Of a stretch of DNA of 64,000 nucleotides, positions 1-10,746 are shown in pieces. Source of the DNA: Brucella pseudogrignonensis (GTDB lineage: Bacteria > Pseudomonadota > Alphaproteobacteria > Rhizobiales > Rhizobiaceae); assembly GCF_032190615.1 (NCBI RefSeq), contig NZ_JAVLAT010000002.1, forward strand, positions 313,501 through 377,500. The letters are read 5' to 3'. Numbering within the stretch: position 1 is the stretch's first letter; the number at the start of each line of letters is the position of its first letter. Made by a program: the position numbers and the translations under genes. A model generated the notes under the pieces. The model made no database searches, was not told the origin of the DNA, and saw nothing but the letters and a program-made list of their open reading frames with translations.

Positions 1-2
1 AA

Positions 3-2456
3 TATGATAAAGTTTTTGCCCGGTTAGTGTCAAAAACTCTGCCGGATCGGAAGACGACGATTTCATACGATTATGAACCGTCTTTGCGCGGAAAATTGAA
101 AACGATCACCTCAAGTGATGGACGCATCAAGAATTTCACGTTCGATTCATTAGGTAATGAATTAACCTTGGAGGAGAAGTATAAAGATAAAACTCAGATA
201 TCTATAAGTAGGACTGTCGATCCAATTGGTAGAATCACACATGAGAGCTACACAACACAAGGTCTACCGTATGCTAGTATAGATGTATCTTATTCTTCTA
301 ATACATCTAGCGTAACTAAGTACACGAATGCTAACAACATTGTGACATTTAATTATTATGACGACATGATGCGTTTGGTTCGAACTGAGAATTCCACTAT
401 GCGCGCTGATTTTGAATACGATAAATTTAGTCGCCTTTCTTCTAAAAAAATATGGGCAATGAGTACCTGGGACTCGACTAATAATCAGGGTACGGTTGAT
501 AGCGGGAGTCAAACACTAACAGTTTACAACTATGATGATAACACTGGTGAACTCACCCGAATTTGGGAAAAGTCGGTCGCACAACCTGCGACTTATATCG
601 ATATGACTTATCGTTCTGACGGTCTCCTCTCGACAAGACGCTATAGTAATTCCTTTGATGGGTCATCAATAATACGCAAGGAAGAGTTTTTATATGACCG
701 TAGAAAGCGGCTGTATAATTATAGCTGTACTGGAACTCAACTTGTGACTGATAGCACGGGAAAAGAAATTCAAAATCAGGCATATAAATATGATGTACTA
801 AATAATATCGTAGCGATCATAACTAATTACAAAGGTGAAAGTCGATCTATTACGACCACTTTTAACTACAGACAAGACAATCCTTTTCTTATTGATCTGA
901 TACAAAAAGACGGTGAAAAAGACGTTAAATTAGAGTACGATACACAATTTGACCGAGCTCTGAACGATGATCAGGGGCGTCAATTTACCTATGATTCCTT
1001 TGACCGCATCGCAACTTGTACTAGGAACGGTAAAACAACAAATTTTGTTTATGACGCTACCGACAATTTACGCAAGCAAATTGATCAGGATAATAATACA
1101 CGAAATTTCTTTTATGATGGTTATGCAATCGATGCGGAATTTACTACGGATCAGTCGGGTAAACGAACCAATGCGATAAGCCGTCTATACTCGAGCCACG
1201 GTTATCTCGGTCAAACGGGCGACCAGTCTAATCAATTCCTTTCTGTGCCGGTGGATTCATTGGATACGCCGATATATCAAATTTCAAAAAACCGCATACT
1301 ATCTTCAGGAACAACTCCGTTTGGTGACAGTGATAAGGTTAGCGTAACAGCACCTTCCTACCGTGGTGAAGTATATAACGAAGCTTTGGGGGGATACTAT
1401 CTTGGTCGCGGATATCGTCTTTATAATCCGCGTATAGGCCGCTTTAACAAGGCAGATAATTTCGCACCGCATACTGCGGCTGGCATAAATCCATATGGCT
1501 ATGCACATAACGATCCAATTAATTATAGCGACGCAAGTGGCCACCTACCTCAAGGCAAAAATCATAAGTTTAATTGGACAGGCGTTATTGTTGTTGGCGC
1601 GATTGTTCTGATTTTAGCTACCGCAGCCATAACTCCAATGATTTTTGAGGGCCCTTCTGTATTAGGCGTCACCAAGCTTGCCACGAAGCTTTTACCTCTG
1701 ATGGCTGGAGCTGACTTAGGCTATCAAGCTTCCAAGAATTGGAGTTCGAACCCAAGAGCACGTAATACGGACTTAAACTTAGCTTTTATGGTTCTTTCAC
1801 CGGTAGGTTCATCTGTCGTAGGGGAAATGGAAGCCAGGCAGGCTGCGCTAACAGCTAAGACGGAACGAGACGCGATTGAATCAGCCGCTGATATGCGCGC
1901 TGATCGGATGATGGATAGGTTCGACAGCATCATGAAAAATCAGGCCAGATCACCCGATTTCATGGGAGATGCTGCAGAGGGGACAACGAAGCAACAAAAA
2001 CCACTCGAGGAGACAACACCACAAGAGGTAAAGTTAAGAACTCCCTCGACAAAGACGGATAACTCATCACGCCATAGCGGCATAAGTCGCGCCAGCACAC
2101 GCCCTCACGGTCTGCAAACGGATTTGAATAATGACTTGGTGGATCTTCGCGATAGCTATACTGGCAATGAACGACCATTGGCTGCAGCAACGGCCGCGAC
2201 TGAAACAGCTGGGCCTCTCATCAGAACAGGTTCACAATCCAGTATAAGCTCGCCTGTCGAAGGCGAAAAGACATCCGCAGAAACTCAAAACCCCTTACAA
2301 GCTCCTGAAGCGCCAGCTCTGCCAAAACCACAAGGTTCGAGCGTTAAAGGTGGAGTGGTCCCTGATGGATCACGTCCGACTTCATCTCAAATACTAGACA
2401 GGCTCGCAACTTTAAATCAAACACCCGAAGCTTTGAAACTCGGAATTCGCCGCTAA
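3..2456 (+). CDS. RHS/YD-repeat protein with TcC-like core end (5' part outside window)
   Basis: The frame is open from the first codon in the window (position 3), so this is the C-terminal part of a larger protein; the GTG at 27 is not a credible start. Seen: spaced YD-type motifs (FTFDSLGN, FEYDKFSRLSS, YDNTG-like, FTYDSFDRI, NFVYDATDN, FFYDGYA), then an RHS-associated core end around residues 450-510 with GYYLGRGYRLYNPRIGRF and NPYGYAHNDPINYSDASGH. That end resembles the TcC subunit of Tc toxins and RHS toxins, which form a shell enclosing a cleaved C-terminal effector (family knowledge). After it come one hydrophobic stretch (GVIVVGAIVLILATAAI) and about 250 polar, low-complexity residues in which I recognise no toxin domain. 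A cargo or effector role is inference. The gene is AT-rich compared with the rest of the window and ends with TAA; the next gene starts about 100 bases on. Confidence 0.85.
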   Translation, partial: YDKVFARLVSKTLPDRKTTISYDYEPSLRGKLKTITSSDGRIKNFTFDSLGNELTLEEKYKDKTQISISRTVDPIGRITHESYTTQGLPYASIDVSYSSNTSSVTKYTNANNIVTFNYYDDMMRLVRTENSTMRADFEYDKFSRLSSKKIWAMSTWDSTNNQGTVDSGSQTLTVYNYDDNTGELTRIWEKSVAQPATYIDMTYRSDGLLSTRRYSNSFDGSSIIRKEEFLYDRRKRLYNYSCTGTQLVTDSTGKEIQNQAYKYDVLNNIVAIITNYKGESRSITTTFNYRQDNPFLIDLIQKDGEKDVKLEYDTQFDRALNDDQGRQFTYDSFDRIATCTRNGKTTNFVYDATDNLRKQIDQDNNTRNFFYDGYAIDAEFTTDQSGKRTNAISRLYSSHGYLGQTGDQSNQFLSVPVDSLDTPIYQISKNRILSSGTTPFGDSDKVSVTAPSYRGEVYNEALGGYYLGRGYRLYNPRIGRFNKADNFAPHTAAGINPYGYAHNDPINYSDASGHLPQGKNHKFNWTGVIVVGAIVLILATAAITPMIFEGPSVLGVTKLATKLLPLMAGADLGYQASKNWSSNPRARNTDLNLAFMVLSPVGSSVVGEMEARQAALTAKTERDAIESAADMRADRMMDRFDSIMKNQARSPDFMGDAAEGTTKQQKPLEETTPQEVKLRTPSTKTDNSSRHSGISRASTRPHGLQTDLNNDLVDLRDSYTGNERPLAAATAATETAGPLIRTGSQSSISSPVEGEKTSAETQNPLQAPEAPALPKPQGSSVKGGVVPDGSRPTSSQILDRLATLNQTPEALKLGIRR

Positions 2457-2479
2457 TGCACCTATTTAAGTAGCCGCTA

Positions 2480-2523
2480 AAGTTAATTGTTGCTCCCAAA
2501 TATGGTTAAGCAACAATTAACTT
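2480..2523. repeat. 15-bp perfect inverted repeat between RHS gene and next gene
   Basis: Arms AAGTTAATTGTTGCT (2480-2494) and AGCAACAATTAACTT (2509-2523) are perfect reverse complements around a 14-base loop. It sits in the 103-base gap between the RHS stop and the next start. No T-run follows, so it is not a classical terminator. It may be an mRNA-stabilising or attenuating hairpin, or a protein-binding dyad. Confidence 0.6.
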
Positions 2524-2559
2524 AATTACCAAGAAAATTAATATGTTGGGAATATTAAA

Positions 2560-5500
2560 ATGCCTGGAACCAATCCTTGGACCAATATTAAAGATCTATC
2601 TATTCAAGTTTATGATGGAACCGATGGTAAGACAACATTAGCAGATGAAACTTTCATTTATGCAAATAATAAGCATACAGCAATTATTGTTATATCGTTC
2701 AAAGCGATAGATGCTAATGATAATGATATAAATAGTAGCGACCTTCCAACTGCAGACCGGCTAAGAAGCTCAATCAAGCTATTAGATTATAATACGGGAC
2801 TAAATCTCGAAGTAAATGAACCTTGGGCAGTAGTAACAAAGCTTGACGCCTTTACAGCGCCGATTGGCGCCGCAGATGGCGGTAAGACACTTACTGGGAA
2901 TACGGCACAACTGGTTGGAAACGCCTATACATTTAAATTTTTTGTCAAAACCGATGCACCCGACTTTTCCGGCATTAATAATGTTAAAGACGTAGATATC
3001 GGCGTCGAAATAGACATCAGCAAGTTAGTTGCAGGCGGAGGCAGTATTTTTAAGAGTTGCATAGGTGGGGACTTTTTAGAGTCTTGCACAATTCATGCCA
3101 TAAGAAAATATGCTCTTCCTAAAGAAATACTGACACAAGAAATTGTTACTGTTAATTGTGAAAATAATGGCACGCCAGAAGACGATTCAAGCCAGTTATC
3201 ACAGGATCATTATTATCGCGAAATACACTTTGCTTACCATTTTGATTTAAGTGAAGCCGAAGATGATTTCCAATATAATAATAAGATTTGCCGTGCCGAA
3301 ATCAGTCTGAAAGATCCTCCTTACACACCAACTCAACAAAGCTCACTGGATACGAACGAAGATGATCCAACTGGAGGCAGCGCTGCCAATAGTGCATTGG
3401 AGCCGTGCTGCTTTCTGGATAGGAGAGATGGACTATATTCCTATAAGGCTTACTTGTGGCCTGCATGTCTTATGGATATGGCAAATTCAACAAAGCTAGA
3501 GCCAGAAACCTTAATACCTGAGCGTGGGATATTGCAAGAATACAACTTATATAAAGATGGCTTTGAAAAAAATACGGTAAACCTATCTACTTTATTTACA
3601 AATAATAAAAACTTCAAATTTGCAACTGACACCGTTATCTACATCAGTGTATATCTAACATTTGGTTATATGGCACAACATTATGCTAGGGGGACTTATT
3701 ACAAGTTAAATATAGTTGATCAGTATGGAAATATACTAAAAGTTGAAACTGATCCAGCTGCTTGTCCACAAATATTTTCACCCGACGAGGATTCGGATCA
3801 AAACGGCCTACATAAATTTACAGATATTGAAAACCCGCCCCAATGGCTATCTGTACCAACTGATGACAAAATTAGATACTATAATATTGGCGACCCTAAA
3901 AATCTTTACTTTTGGCTTGTATCTGGCGGCCAAAACTCCAACTCTATATTAACTTATAACTATAAAACGACTGGTTCTAATGAAATAGACAGCCTGAATT
4001 TCATACCTGTAAGTGATTATAACAATATAACTTTTACACCTACCCTTCAAGCAGGGTTCCAGACTTATCGCCTACTAAATGATAAGACAGAAATACAGAA
4101 CGCACAATACAAATTGGCTTTTTACGATAATGGATTATCGCAAACAGCAACGCTTGGAATAACTCAAGGAAACCACTCATATGTTCTACAAACGCTCCCA
4201 ATATATGAAATAGATAGTCAATATACTATAGAATGGCAATTCTGTCCCGTTTGGGAAAATGGCACTTTCATCATGTGGGGCAACAAACTGCCTGATTTTA
4301 ATAGGCAACGTACGACCCTTATGACTAGCGACACGAGCCCTTATTACGATATCGGCGCCCCAAGTATGGGCTTTGAAGTCGCTGAATTTGCTGCATTACC
4401 AGCGCACCGAATTGAAGATGGTGTAGTTAAAAACGAACTTTTGGATGGCAAGTTTGATACCGGCAGCAACGGACCTAAGGACCCATTTGCAGCATCAGGA
4501 ACAAACACGGCACGCGGTGACTGGGCCAGCGTAAACGCTGTTATTATGACCTGGACCCAAACGGATTATTCTGGATTATCAATATACAGAAACGGACATC
4601 ATCGAGGTGAAATCTGGTTAACTTTTAACGCTCAGAATCTTAAAGATGGCTCAATAACAGGAAATTGCAACCAGCCCCCAAAACCTAAGTTTGTACAAAA
4701 TAGTATAGATATTGTTGATTACGAAACAGGCCAATCGATTACAAGTTTGAATGAGGGCTGGAGATATGAAGTATTTGTGCAGGATCCCAATGACCCCAAT
4801 GATGTGAACCCTTATAAATAGTATACTTCAGCTATTAGGCAAGGTGAATTCGGTATCATAACTAGTCATTTAAATCCAGATGCTGGCAAACCATATAACT
4901 TCAATGTATATATATATATATCTAATAACTCTTCAAATCCACTTTCAAAAGACAGAACGTTAGGTGTTAGATTTATAATATATGATGAAAAATGGGGATG
5001 CCCCATTACAGTTACAAGATGGCTAGGAGATGGTAAACAACAAACATTTCCATCCTGCAGAACAATTGATCCAATAAAAATTGGTTCGAATGCATATGAT
5101 ATTAAACTAAAATATGAAGGAGACTTTAAAGGGAATACGGATAGAGATAATTCACCTTCACCGATTGGGGATACAGGTCTCACTGATTTAACCAATTGCA
5201 ACAGACATTGGGATCTAAAAATATCTATAAAACCCGAAGCAAACAGTGGGAATAAAATAATTGGCTGGACACATACTCCTTCGAAGGAAATAAATAACAG
5301 ATATAGTGAGAAAAATAAATACGGAACGTGTGTCGGAAGACTTAGTAATGGAATTTTCCATAATGAATTTGTATTGCACAATCTTGGTCAGTTTGTGGAT
5401 AATGATCCAAATGACATGGAGGTTAATAAAAAATTCCCCTCAGACGGATCTACCACAGCTGCAACCTATACTCCAATAAATGATTGCCAATACACTTACG

Positions 5501-6291
5501 CATCTCAAAGCCTAGATAATGAAAGTAACGCTTATTTATGGATCAAAATTTTTGGATCATTCTTAGGAGAAAGCGTATTTTGGTCAGCATTTCCTTCACA
5601 GAACTTCTAGTTTGTCGATCTCTATGGGAATCGCTACGACTTCAGTTTGGATTTCAGCGCGCTTGGTATGTTTTATACAAATAGCGAAGTTTCTTCCCTC
5701 ATCAGTTCCAATTATCATGACTTCTTAACAACAGATGTTAGTAATATAGACACAGAAACCAATGATAAAGTAACCGCTAATTACTATCTGAGTACGACGG
5801 GAAGAGATCATACCATAAAGATAGGCACATTCCATAAAGGATCAACTGCGGATATTGTTTATTACAGCCCGGATAGAAACAGTGTAATACAATTTCTTAG
5901 CCTAGACGAAAGCGATTACCTTTCAACAACTGACCCTGAATCACTTCACGCATATCTGCATTTTCCTAGAACAAAAATAGAGAACAACGATAAGAAGCTA
6001 TATTTAGGCATCGAATATAATGATGCTAAATTGCATGGATATATGTATATGCCATCAGTGGCTGGCTATCTTGGAATAGATACGCATTGGATATATAGTC
6101 TTCATGCGATCTGGGAAGGTGGAAAAGTCTGCTTCACACTACACTCAGACTCCACAGCCACCAATCCAGTCGCTGATGTGACCGCTTTAACAATTTATGA
6201 TCGGGATGGCGACGGCGAAGGCGTAGTTGGTATGTACGAGTATGGATATTTTGATAATTATCAATTTTTTACTCTAAGTATAGAAAAGTGA
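2560..6291 (+). pseudogene. Large unrecognised protein gene split by two in-frame TAG codons
   Basis: I do not recognise the family. One frame of 1,244 codons runs from ATG 2560 (GGGA upstream) to TGA 6291 with only two interruptions: TAG at 4819-4821 (after residue 753) and TAG at 5608-5610. Between and after them the frame stays fully open (4822-5607 and 5611-6288) with the same composition. The first TAG lies inside a duplicated region: residues 71-152 (start SIKLLDYNTG) resemble the segment from residue 715 (SIDIVDYETG), which continues past the stop. The second TAG lies in a repeated motif, LNIVDQYGN earlier versus F-stop-FVDLYGN. Both ambers could come from CAG by one C-to-T change. No signal peptide or membrane segment is evident; the protein looks like repeated beta-rich modules. 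It follows the RHS gene and ends at a strong hairpin. I read it as a recently inactivated gene; a functional 753-residue truncated form is possible. Confidence 0.7.
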
Positions 6292-6300
6292 ATTTTAATT

Positions 6301-6327
6301 ACCCCTCCATTTCAACAGTGGAGGGGT
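6301..6327 (+). terminator. Rho-independent-type terminator
   Basis: Stem ACCCCTCCA / TGGAGGGGT (9 bp, loop TTTCAACAG) begins 10 bases after the 6291 stop and is followed by T-rich DNA. It marks the end of the accessory block and supports reading 2560-6291 as one transcription unit. It may also serve the convergent flavoprotein gene. Confidence 0.8.
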
Positions 6328-6396
6328 CCATTTAATTTAATTTTATTATATAGTTCGAAGGTTTTTTCTTAGTAACCTCATACATATAGCGAAATA

Positions 6397-7575
6397 TCAG
6401 GCGACTTGGCCAGCACTCCAGCCAGATGACCAAGCCCACTGAAAATTATATCCTCCCAGCCAGCCGGTAACGTCGACGACTTCGCCGATAAAATACAGGC
6501 CAGCTACGTTGTTTGCCTCCATAGTTTTAGAGTTCAACCCTTTCGTATCTACGCCACCAATAGTCACCTCAGCCGTGCGATATCCTTCTGAGCCTGCAGG
6601 CTTAACAGTCCATTTGTTCACCAAAGCATCAACGCGTCGCAGAATTGCATCTGATATATCCGCAAGTTTATCAGGGGCAGCGGCTTCAATCGCTATAATT
6701 TGTGCCAGTTTTTTTGGAAGAAATGAAGTCAGTGCCGTCTGCAGCGCTTGCTTGCCGTTTTTACTTCGCAATAAGCGTAGTTCTTCAAATATGTCGACTT
6801 GCGGGACCATAGATATCGTTATTTCGCTTCCTTCGCGCCAATAAGACGATATCTGTAAAATAGCTGGCCCGCTTATTCCACGATGTGTGAACAACGCAGC
6901 TTCGGAAAAATGAGTTTTGCCGCAATACACTTTCCCGTCCACCGCCACACCTGCCAATGGCTTTAAGCGCTCCAAAAGATGCGGCTCAAACGTCAGAGGC
7001 ACCAAGCCAGGACGTGTCTCCACGATGTTTAATCCGAATTTCGCAGCAATTTCATAACCCAAACCTGTCGCACCCATTTTAGGGATCGACTTACCGCCTG
7101 TCGCAACAACAAGAGACTTTGAAATCGTCGTTCCTTGGCTATGTCGAACGACAAACCCGGCTTCAGTTTTCGTTACATCTTCGATTGAGGTTTGGAGCTG
7201 CAACTGAGCACCATATATCTCCATTTCATTGCGCAGCATCTTTATAATCTGGACAGCCGAGCCGTCGCAAAAAAGTTGGCCAAGTGTCTTTTCATGGAAT
7301 GAGATATCGTAGCGTTTCAAAAGGTTAATGAAGTCGCTTGGTTTGTAGCGACTTAAAGCCGAAATACAGAAATGGGGGTTTTGAGAAATAAAATTTTTAG
7401 GACTGGTATGAATATTTGTGAAGTTACATCTTCCGCCACCCGATATTCTGATTTTATCGCCGGGCGTTTTGGAATGATCGAGCACGAGCACCGACCGACA
7501 ACGCTTTGCGGCTTCAATAGCGCACATCATCCCCGCAGCACCTGCACCCAAAATCAACACATCAACGCTGTTCAC
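6397..7575 (-). CDS. YhiN/HI0933-family FAD-dependent oxidoreductase
   Basis: A 392-residue flavoprotein of the HI0933/YhiN family (annotated as NAD(P)/FAD-dependent oxidoreductase or aminoacetone oxidase-like; physiological substrate unknown). Seen: N-terminal dinucleotide-binding motif VLILGAGAAGMMCAIEAAKR, the family motif KIRISGGGRCNFTN, a second GGK motif (VVATGGKSIPKMGATG), and the C-terminal FAD-contact region GLYFIGEVVDVTGWLGGYNF. I chose GTG 7575 because GGAG lies 7 bases upstream and the Rossmann fold starts at residue 5; a TTG nine codons upstream is less likely. Single gene, convergent with the accessory block. Confidence 0.9.
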   Translation of the reverse strand: MNSVDVLILGAGAAGMMCAIEAAKRCRSVLVLDHSKTPGDKIRISGGGRCNFTNIHTSPKNFISQNPHFCISALSRYKPSDFINLLKRYDISFHEKTLGQLFCDGSAVQIIKMLRNEMEIYGAQLQLQTSIEDVTKTEAGFVVRHSQGTTISKSLVVATGGKSIPKMGATGLGYEIAAKFGLNIVETRPGLVPLTFEPHLLERLKPLAGVAVDGKVYCGKTHFSEAALFTHRGISGPAILQISSYWREGSEITISMVPQVDIFEELRLLRSKNGKQALQTALTSFLPKKLAQIIAIEAAAPDKLADISDAILRRVDALVNKWTVKPAGSEGYRTAEVTIGGVDTKGLNSKTMEANNVAGLYFIGEVVDVTGWLGGYNFQWAWSSGWSAGQVA

Positions 7576-7672
7576 TCGATAACTCCAAAGGAAATGGCCC
7601 AATATGCTGGTTCAGGAAGTCTCGCAGCCGCTGCATACCGGTAAAATCGTCGCCGCTTCTATCCAACCTTTA

Positions 7673-8107
7673 TCATCTCCGGTCAATATCGCGGCGCAGC
7701 ACAATTGCTGTTGTCAGGTCTTCGACGAGCTCGTGCTGCGCGATCAGGTCACGCAACTGATTAATACGATCAATTGACCCTGCTTCTAACTCCACAATGA
7801 AATCAAGTTGCCCACTGACAGATGATACGCGGCGGACTTCTGAATAAACCGCAAGGACATCCAACAATTCACGCGCAGGTGTCTGCTTTAAACTTACAAG
7901 CAAGGTCGCACAAATGACATGCGCATTTATTTCGCCGATATCGGCACGATAGCCCCTGATTACACCACTCTTCTCAAGACATGTAATGCGCTCGCTGGTG
8001 GCACTTCGCGACAATCCTATGCGCCCCGCAAGCACTTTAATCGCGATGCGCGCCTCTGTCGATAATATCGACAGTATTTCGCGGTCTTTGTCATCAAGCG
8101 CCCGCAT
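7673..8107 (-). CDS. Lrp/AsnC-family transcriptional regulator
   Basis: A 144-residue Lrp/AsnC regulator. Residues 1-60 carry the winged helix-turn-helix (DDKDREILSILSTEARIAI, then GLSRSATSERITCLEKSGVI); the rest is the RAM/effector-binding domain (VRRVSSVSGQLDFIVELEAG). ATG 8107 is chosen because this family usually begins just before the LDxxDxxIL segment; an upstream extension to 8224 would add 39 residues unlike the family. It is divergent from the aminotransferase-fusion pseudogene, its probable former target, and may now be an orphan. Confidence 0.9.
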   Translation of the reverse strand: MRALDDKDREILSILSTEARIAIKVLAGRIGLSRSATSERITCLEKSGVIRGYRADIGEINAHVICATLLVSLKQTPARELLDVLAVYSEVRRVSSVSGQLDFIVELEAGSIDRINQLRDLIAQHELVEDLTTAIVLRRDIDRR

Positions 8108-8281
8108 TTTGAACCATCCATTCCAAAAGTAGAAAAGTGTTTGTCCATTCCGACAAACCGTCGGCGACACCGACAGAATGCTTGATGCCTGAAAACATGT
8201 CATGTGCCAAGTTGCAGCTTTCAATCACATATATAAAAGCAACGGCTATCACCAATCTCTGCCATCCTGCACCGCAATTTA

Positions 8282-9273
<992 letters not shown>

Positions 9274-9338
9274 AGGTCCTAGGAAATCATTCTGAATCCT
9301 TCTATGCGTCGAATTTATACAATGAGCGCCATGCACGG

Positions 9339-9367
9339 TGATCCAATTTCATAAAGCCTTCGTAAGA
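9339..9367 (+). promoter_or_regulatory. RpoE (ECF sigma)-type promoter of rpoE-chrR
   Basis: TGATCC (9339-9344), an 18-base spacer and TAAGA (9363-9367) match the promoter type of the RpoE-ChrR sigma factor family (TGATCC-N18-TAAGA in Rhodobacter sphaeroides). The site lies about 110 bases upstream of the rpoE start, implying autoregulation. The same architecture recurs at 15488-15516. Confidence 0.75.
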
Positions 9368-9478
9368 GGCTTTATGAATACAAATGTTTCCTTTGGCTTG
9401 AAGACATGGCAAAAGAAGATTGGGCGTGATTTGCAGCGTCGGTCTTCGCCACATCTGAGCATACGGGATTCAATTAAG

Positions 9479-10054
9479 ATGAATGAACGGACTGCTTCTG
9501 AAAATCAGCCTTCACTGGAGGAATTGATGCTGGCGGTCAGTTCGCGGCGTGACGTGGACGCATTCGAGGTGATTTTCAAGCATTTTGCCCCTCGGATAAA
9601 AGCCTATATGGCTAAACTGTCTGCGGATACGCAAACAGCGGAAGAGTTAATGCAAGAGACTATGATTACGGTCTGGAACAAAGCAGATCAGTTTGATTTC
9701 GCCAAAGGCGCGTTATCGACCTGGATTTTCACAATCGCACGCAACCAGCGCATAGATGCGGTGCGGCGAGAACGACGCCCTGAATTCGACCCAACCGACC
9801 CCGCTTTTGTTCCCGACGAGGAACAACCTGCCGACATGAAACTATCTAAGCAACAATCTGCCAGCCAATTACGTGCGGCCATGGCAGCATTACCGACAGA
9901 ACAATGCGCCTTGCTTGAACTCGCCTATTTTGAGGAAAGCTCGCATAGCGCTATCGCCAAAAAGCTGAACCTGCCACTCGGCACAGTTAAATCCCGCTTA
10001 CGATTGGCGTTCAGCAAATTACGTGCAGCGCTCGAGAATTCAGGAGGGCACTGA
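9479..10054 (+). CDS. rpoE: ECF sigma factor RpoE (ChrR-controlled)
   Basis: A 191-residue group IV sigma factor. Region 2 reads TAEELMQETMITVWNKADQF and WIFTIARNQRIDAVRRE; region 4 reads LPTEQCALLELAYFEESSHS, AIAKKLNLPLGTVKSRL. The start at 9479 (MNERTASENQ) fits family length; an in-frame start at 9374 would sit at the expected transcription start and be leaderless, so I disfavour it. The stop overlaps the anti-sigma start by one base, so the pair is translationally coupled. Family knowledge: this sigma is released from ChrR by singlet oxygen and organic peroxides. Its likely targets here are itself and the operon starting at 15422. Confidence 0.92.
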   Translation: MNERTASENQPSLEELMLAVSSRRDVDAFEVIFKHFAPRIKAYMAKLSADTQTAEELMQETMITVWNKADQFDFAKGALSTWIFTIARNQRIDAVRRERRPEFDPTDPAFVPDEEQPADMKLSKQQSASQLRAAMAALPTEQCALLELAYFEESSHSAIAKKLNLPLGTVKSRLRLAFSKLRAALENSGGH

Positions 10055-10713
10055 TGAATATCAATCATCATCTCAGTGACGAACTCCTTGCAAGCTATGC
10101 CACTGGTTCATTGGCAGAAGGCTGGAGCATTGCTGTTGCAACGCATCTTGCACTTTGCCCCGCTTGTCGTTCAAGACTCAAGCAGTTTGAACAGATCGGC
10201 GGAGAACTCCTCGAAACAGTGCAACCGGCGAAATTCGAAGCGAGTTCATGGGAAGGTTTCAAAAGCAAGCTGGCCAATACCCCTACATCGAATAGACATT
10301 CATCATCGCTCAGTCAAACTTCCATACCAAAGGTCATACCAGAGCCATTACGCTCCTATGTCGGCGGCGACTTAGCCGAACTGAAATGGAAATCGCTTGG
10401 TCGAGGCGCCTATCAGGTGCCTATCAAAACACGCGATAGCGAAACACAGGTTCGATTGTTGCGCATTCCAGCGGGCAAGCCCGTACCAGAACATGGTCAT
10501 GGTGGTCGAGAACTAACACTCGTGCTTAGTGGAAGTTTTAACGATGGAACCGGACTTTTTGCGCGTGGCGACATTGAAGAAGCAGATGCCGATCTCGTGC
10601 ACCAGCCGATTGCTTCGCCTGATGGTGACTGTATCTGCCTTGCTGTCACTGACGCACCGCTGAAATTCCAGGGCTGGCTCATGCGCCTAGTTCAGCCATT
10701 GGTTGGAATTTAA
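10054..10713 (+). CDS. chrR: ChrR-type zinc anti-sigma factor with cupin domain
   Basis: A 219-residue two-domain anti-sigma factor. The N-terminal zinc-binding domain has His6, His31, Cys35 and Cys38 (THLALCPACRSRL), the same positions as the zinc ligands of R. sphaeroides ChrR. The C-terminal cupin has PEHGHGGRELTLVLSGSF with His147, His149, Glu153, plus His183 (LVHQP), the metal set needed for singlet-oxygen sensing in that family. GGAGGG lies 5 bases before the ATG. It binds and silences RpoE in the cytoplasm until the signal arrives. The gene ends at a bidirectional terminator. Confidence 0.93.
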   Translation: MNINHHLSDELLASYATGSLAEGWSIAVATHLALCPACRSRLKQFEQIGGELLETVQPAKFEASSWEGFKSKLANTPTSNRHSSSLSQTSIPKVIPEPLRSYVGGDLAELKWKSLGRGAYQVPIKTRDSETQVRLLRIPAGKPVPEHGHGGRELTLVLSGSFNDGTGLFARGDIEEADADLVHQPIASPDGDCICLAVTDAPLKFQGWLMRLVQPLVGI

Positions 10714-10717
10714 AGAG

Positions 10718-10741
10718 AAAGGCGGCAATTATGCCGCCTTT
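10718..10741. terminator. Bidirectional terminator between chrR and tspO
   Basis: Stem AAAGGCGGCA / TGCCGCCTTT (10 bp, 4-base loop) flanked by A-rich and T-rich ends on the two sides. It lies between the convergent chrR (ends 10713) and tspO (ends 10747) and can stop both transcripts. Confidence 0.85.
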
Positions 10742-10746
10742 TTTAG

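Noticed and set aside
4819..5610. Amber recoding (pyrrolysine or suppressor) to explain the two TAGs
   Set aside because: TAG ends ordinary genes here (repA, SLC13 permease, FAD oxidase) and no suppressor tRNA or pyrrolysine genes are visible; nonsense mutation is simpler.
9374..9481. Leaderless rpoE start at ATG 9374
   Set aside because: It falls near the predicted transcription start, but the extra 35 residues do not look like an ECF N-terminus; start 9479 fits better.
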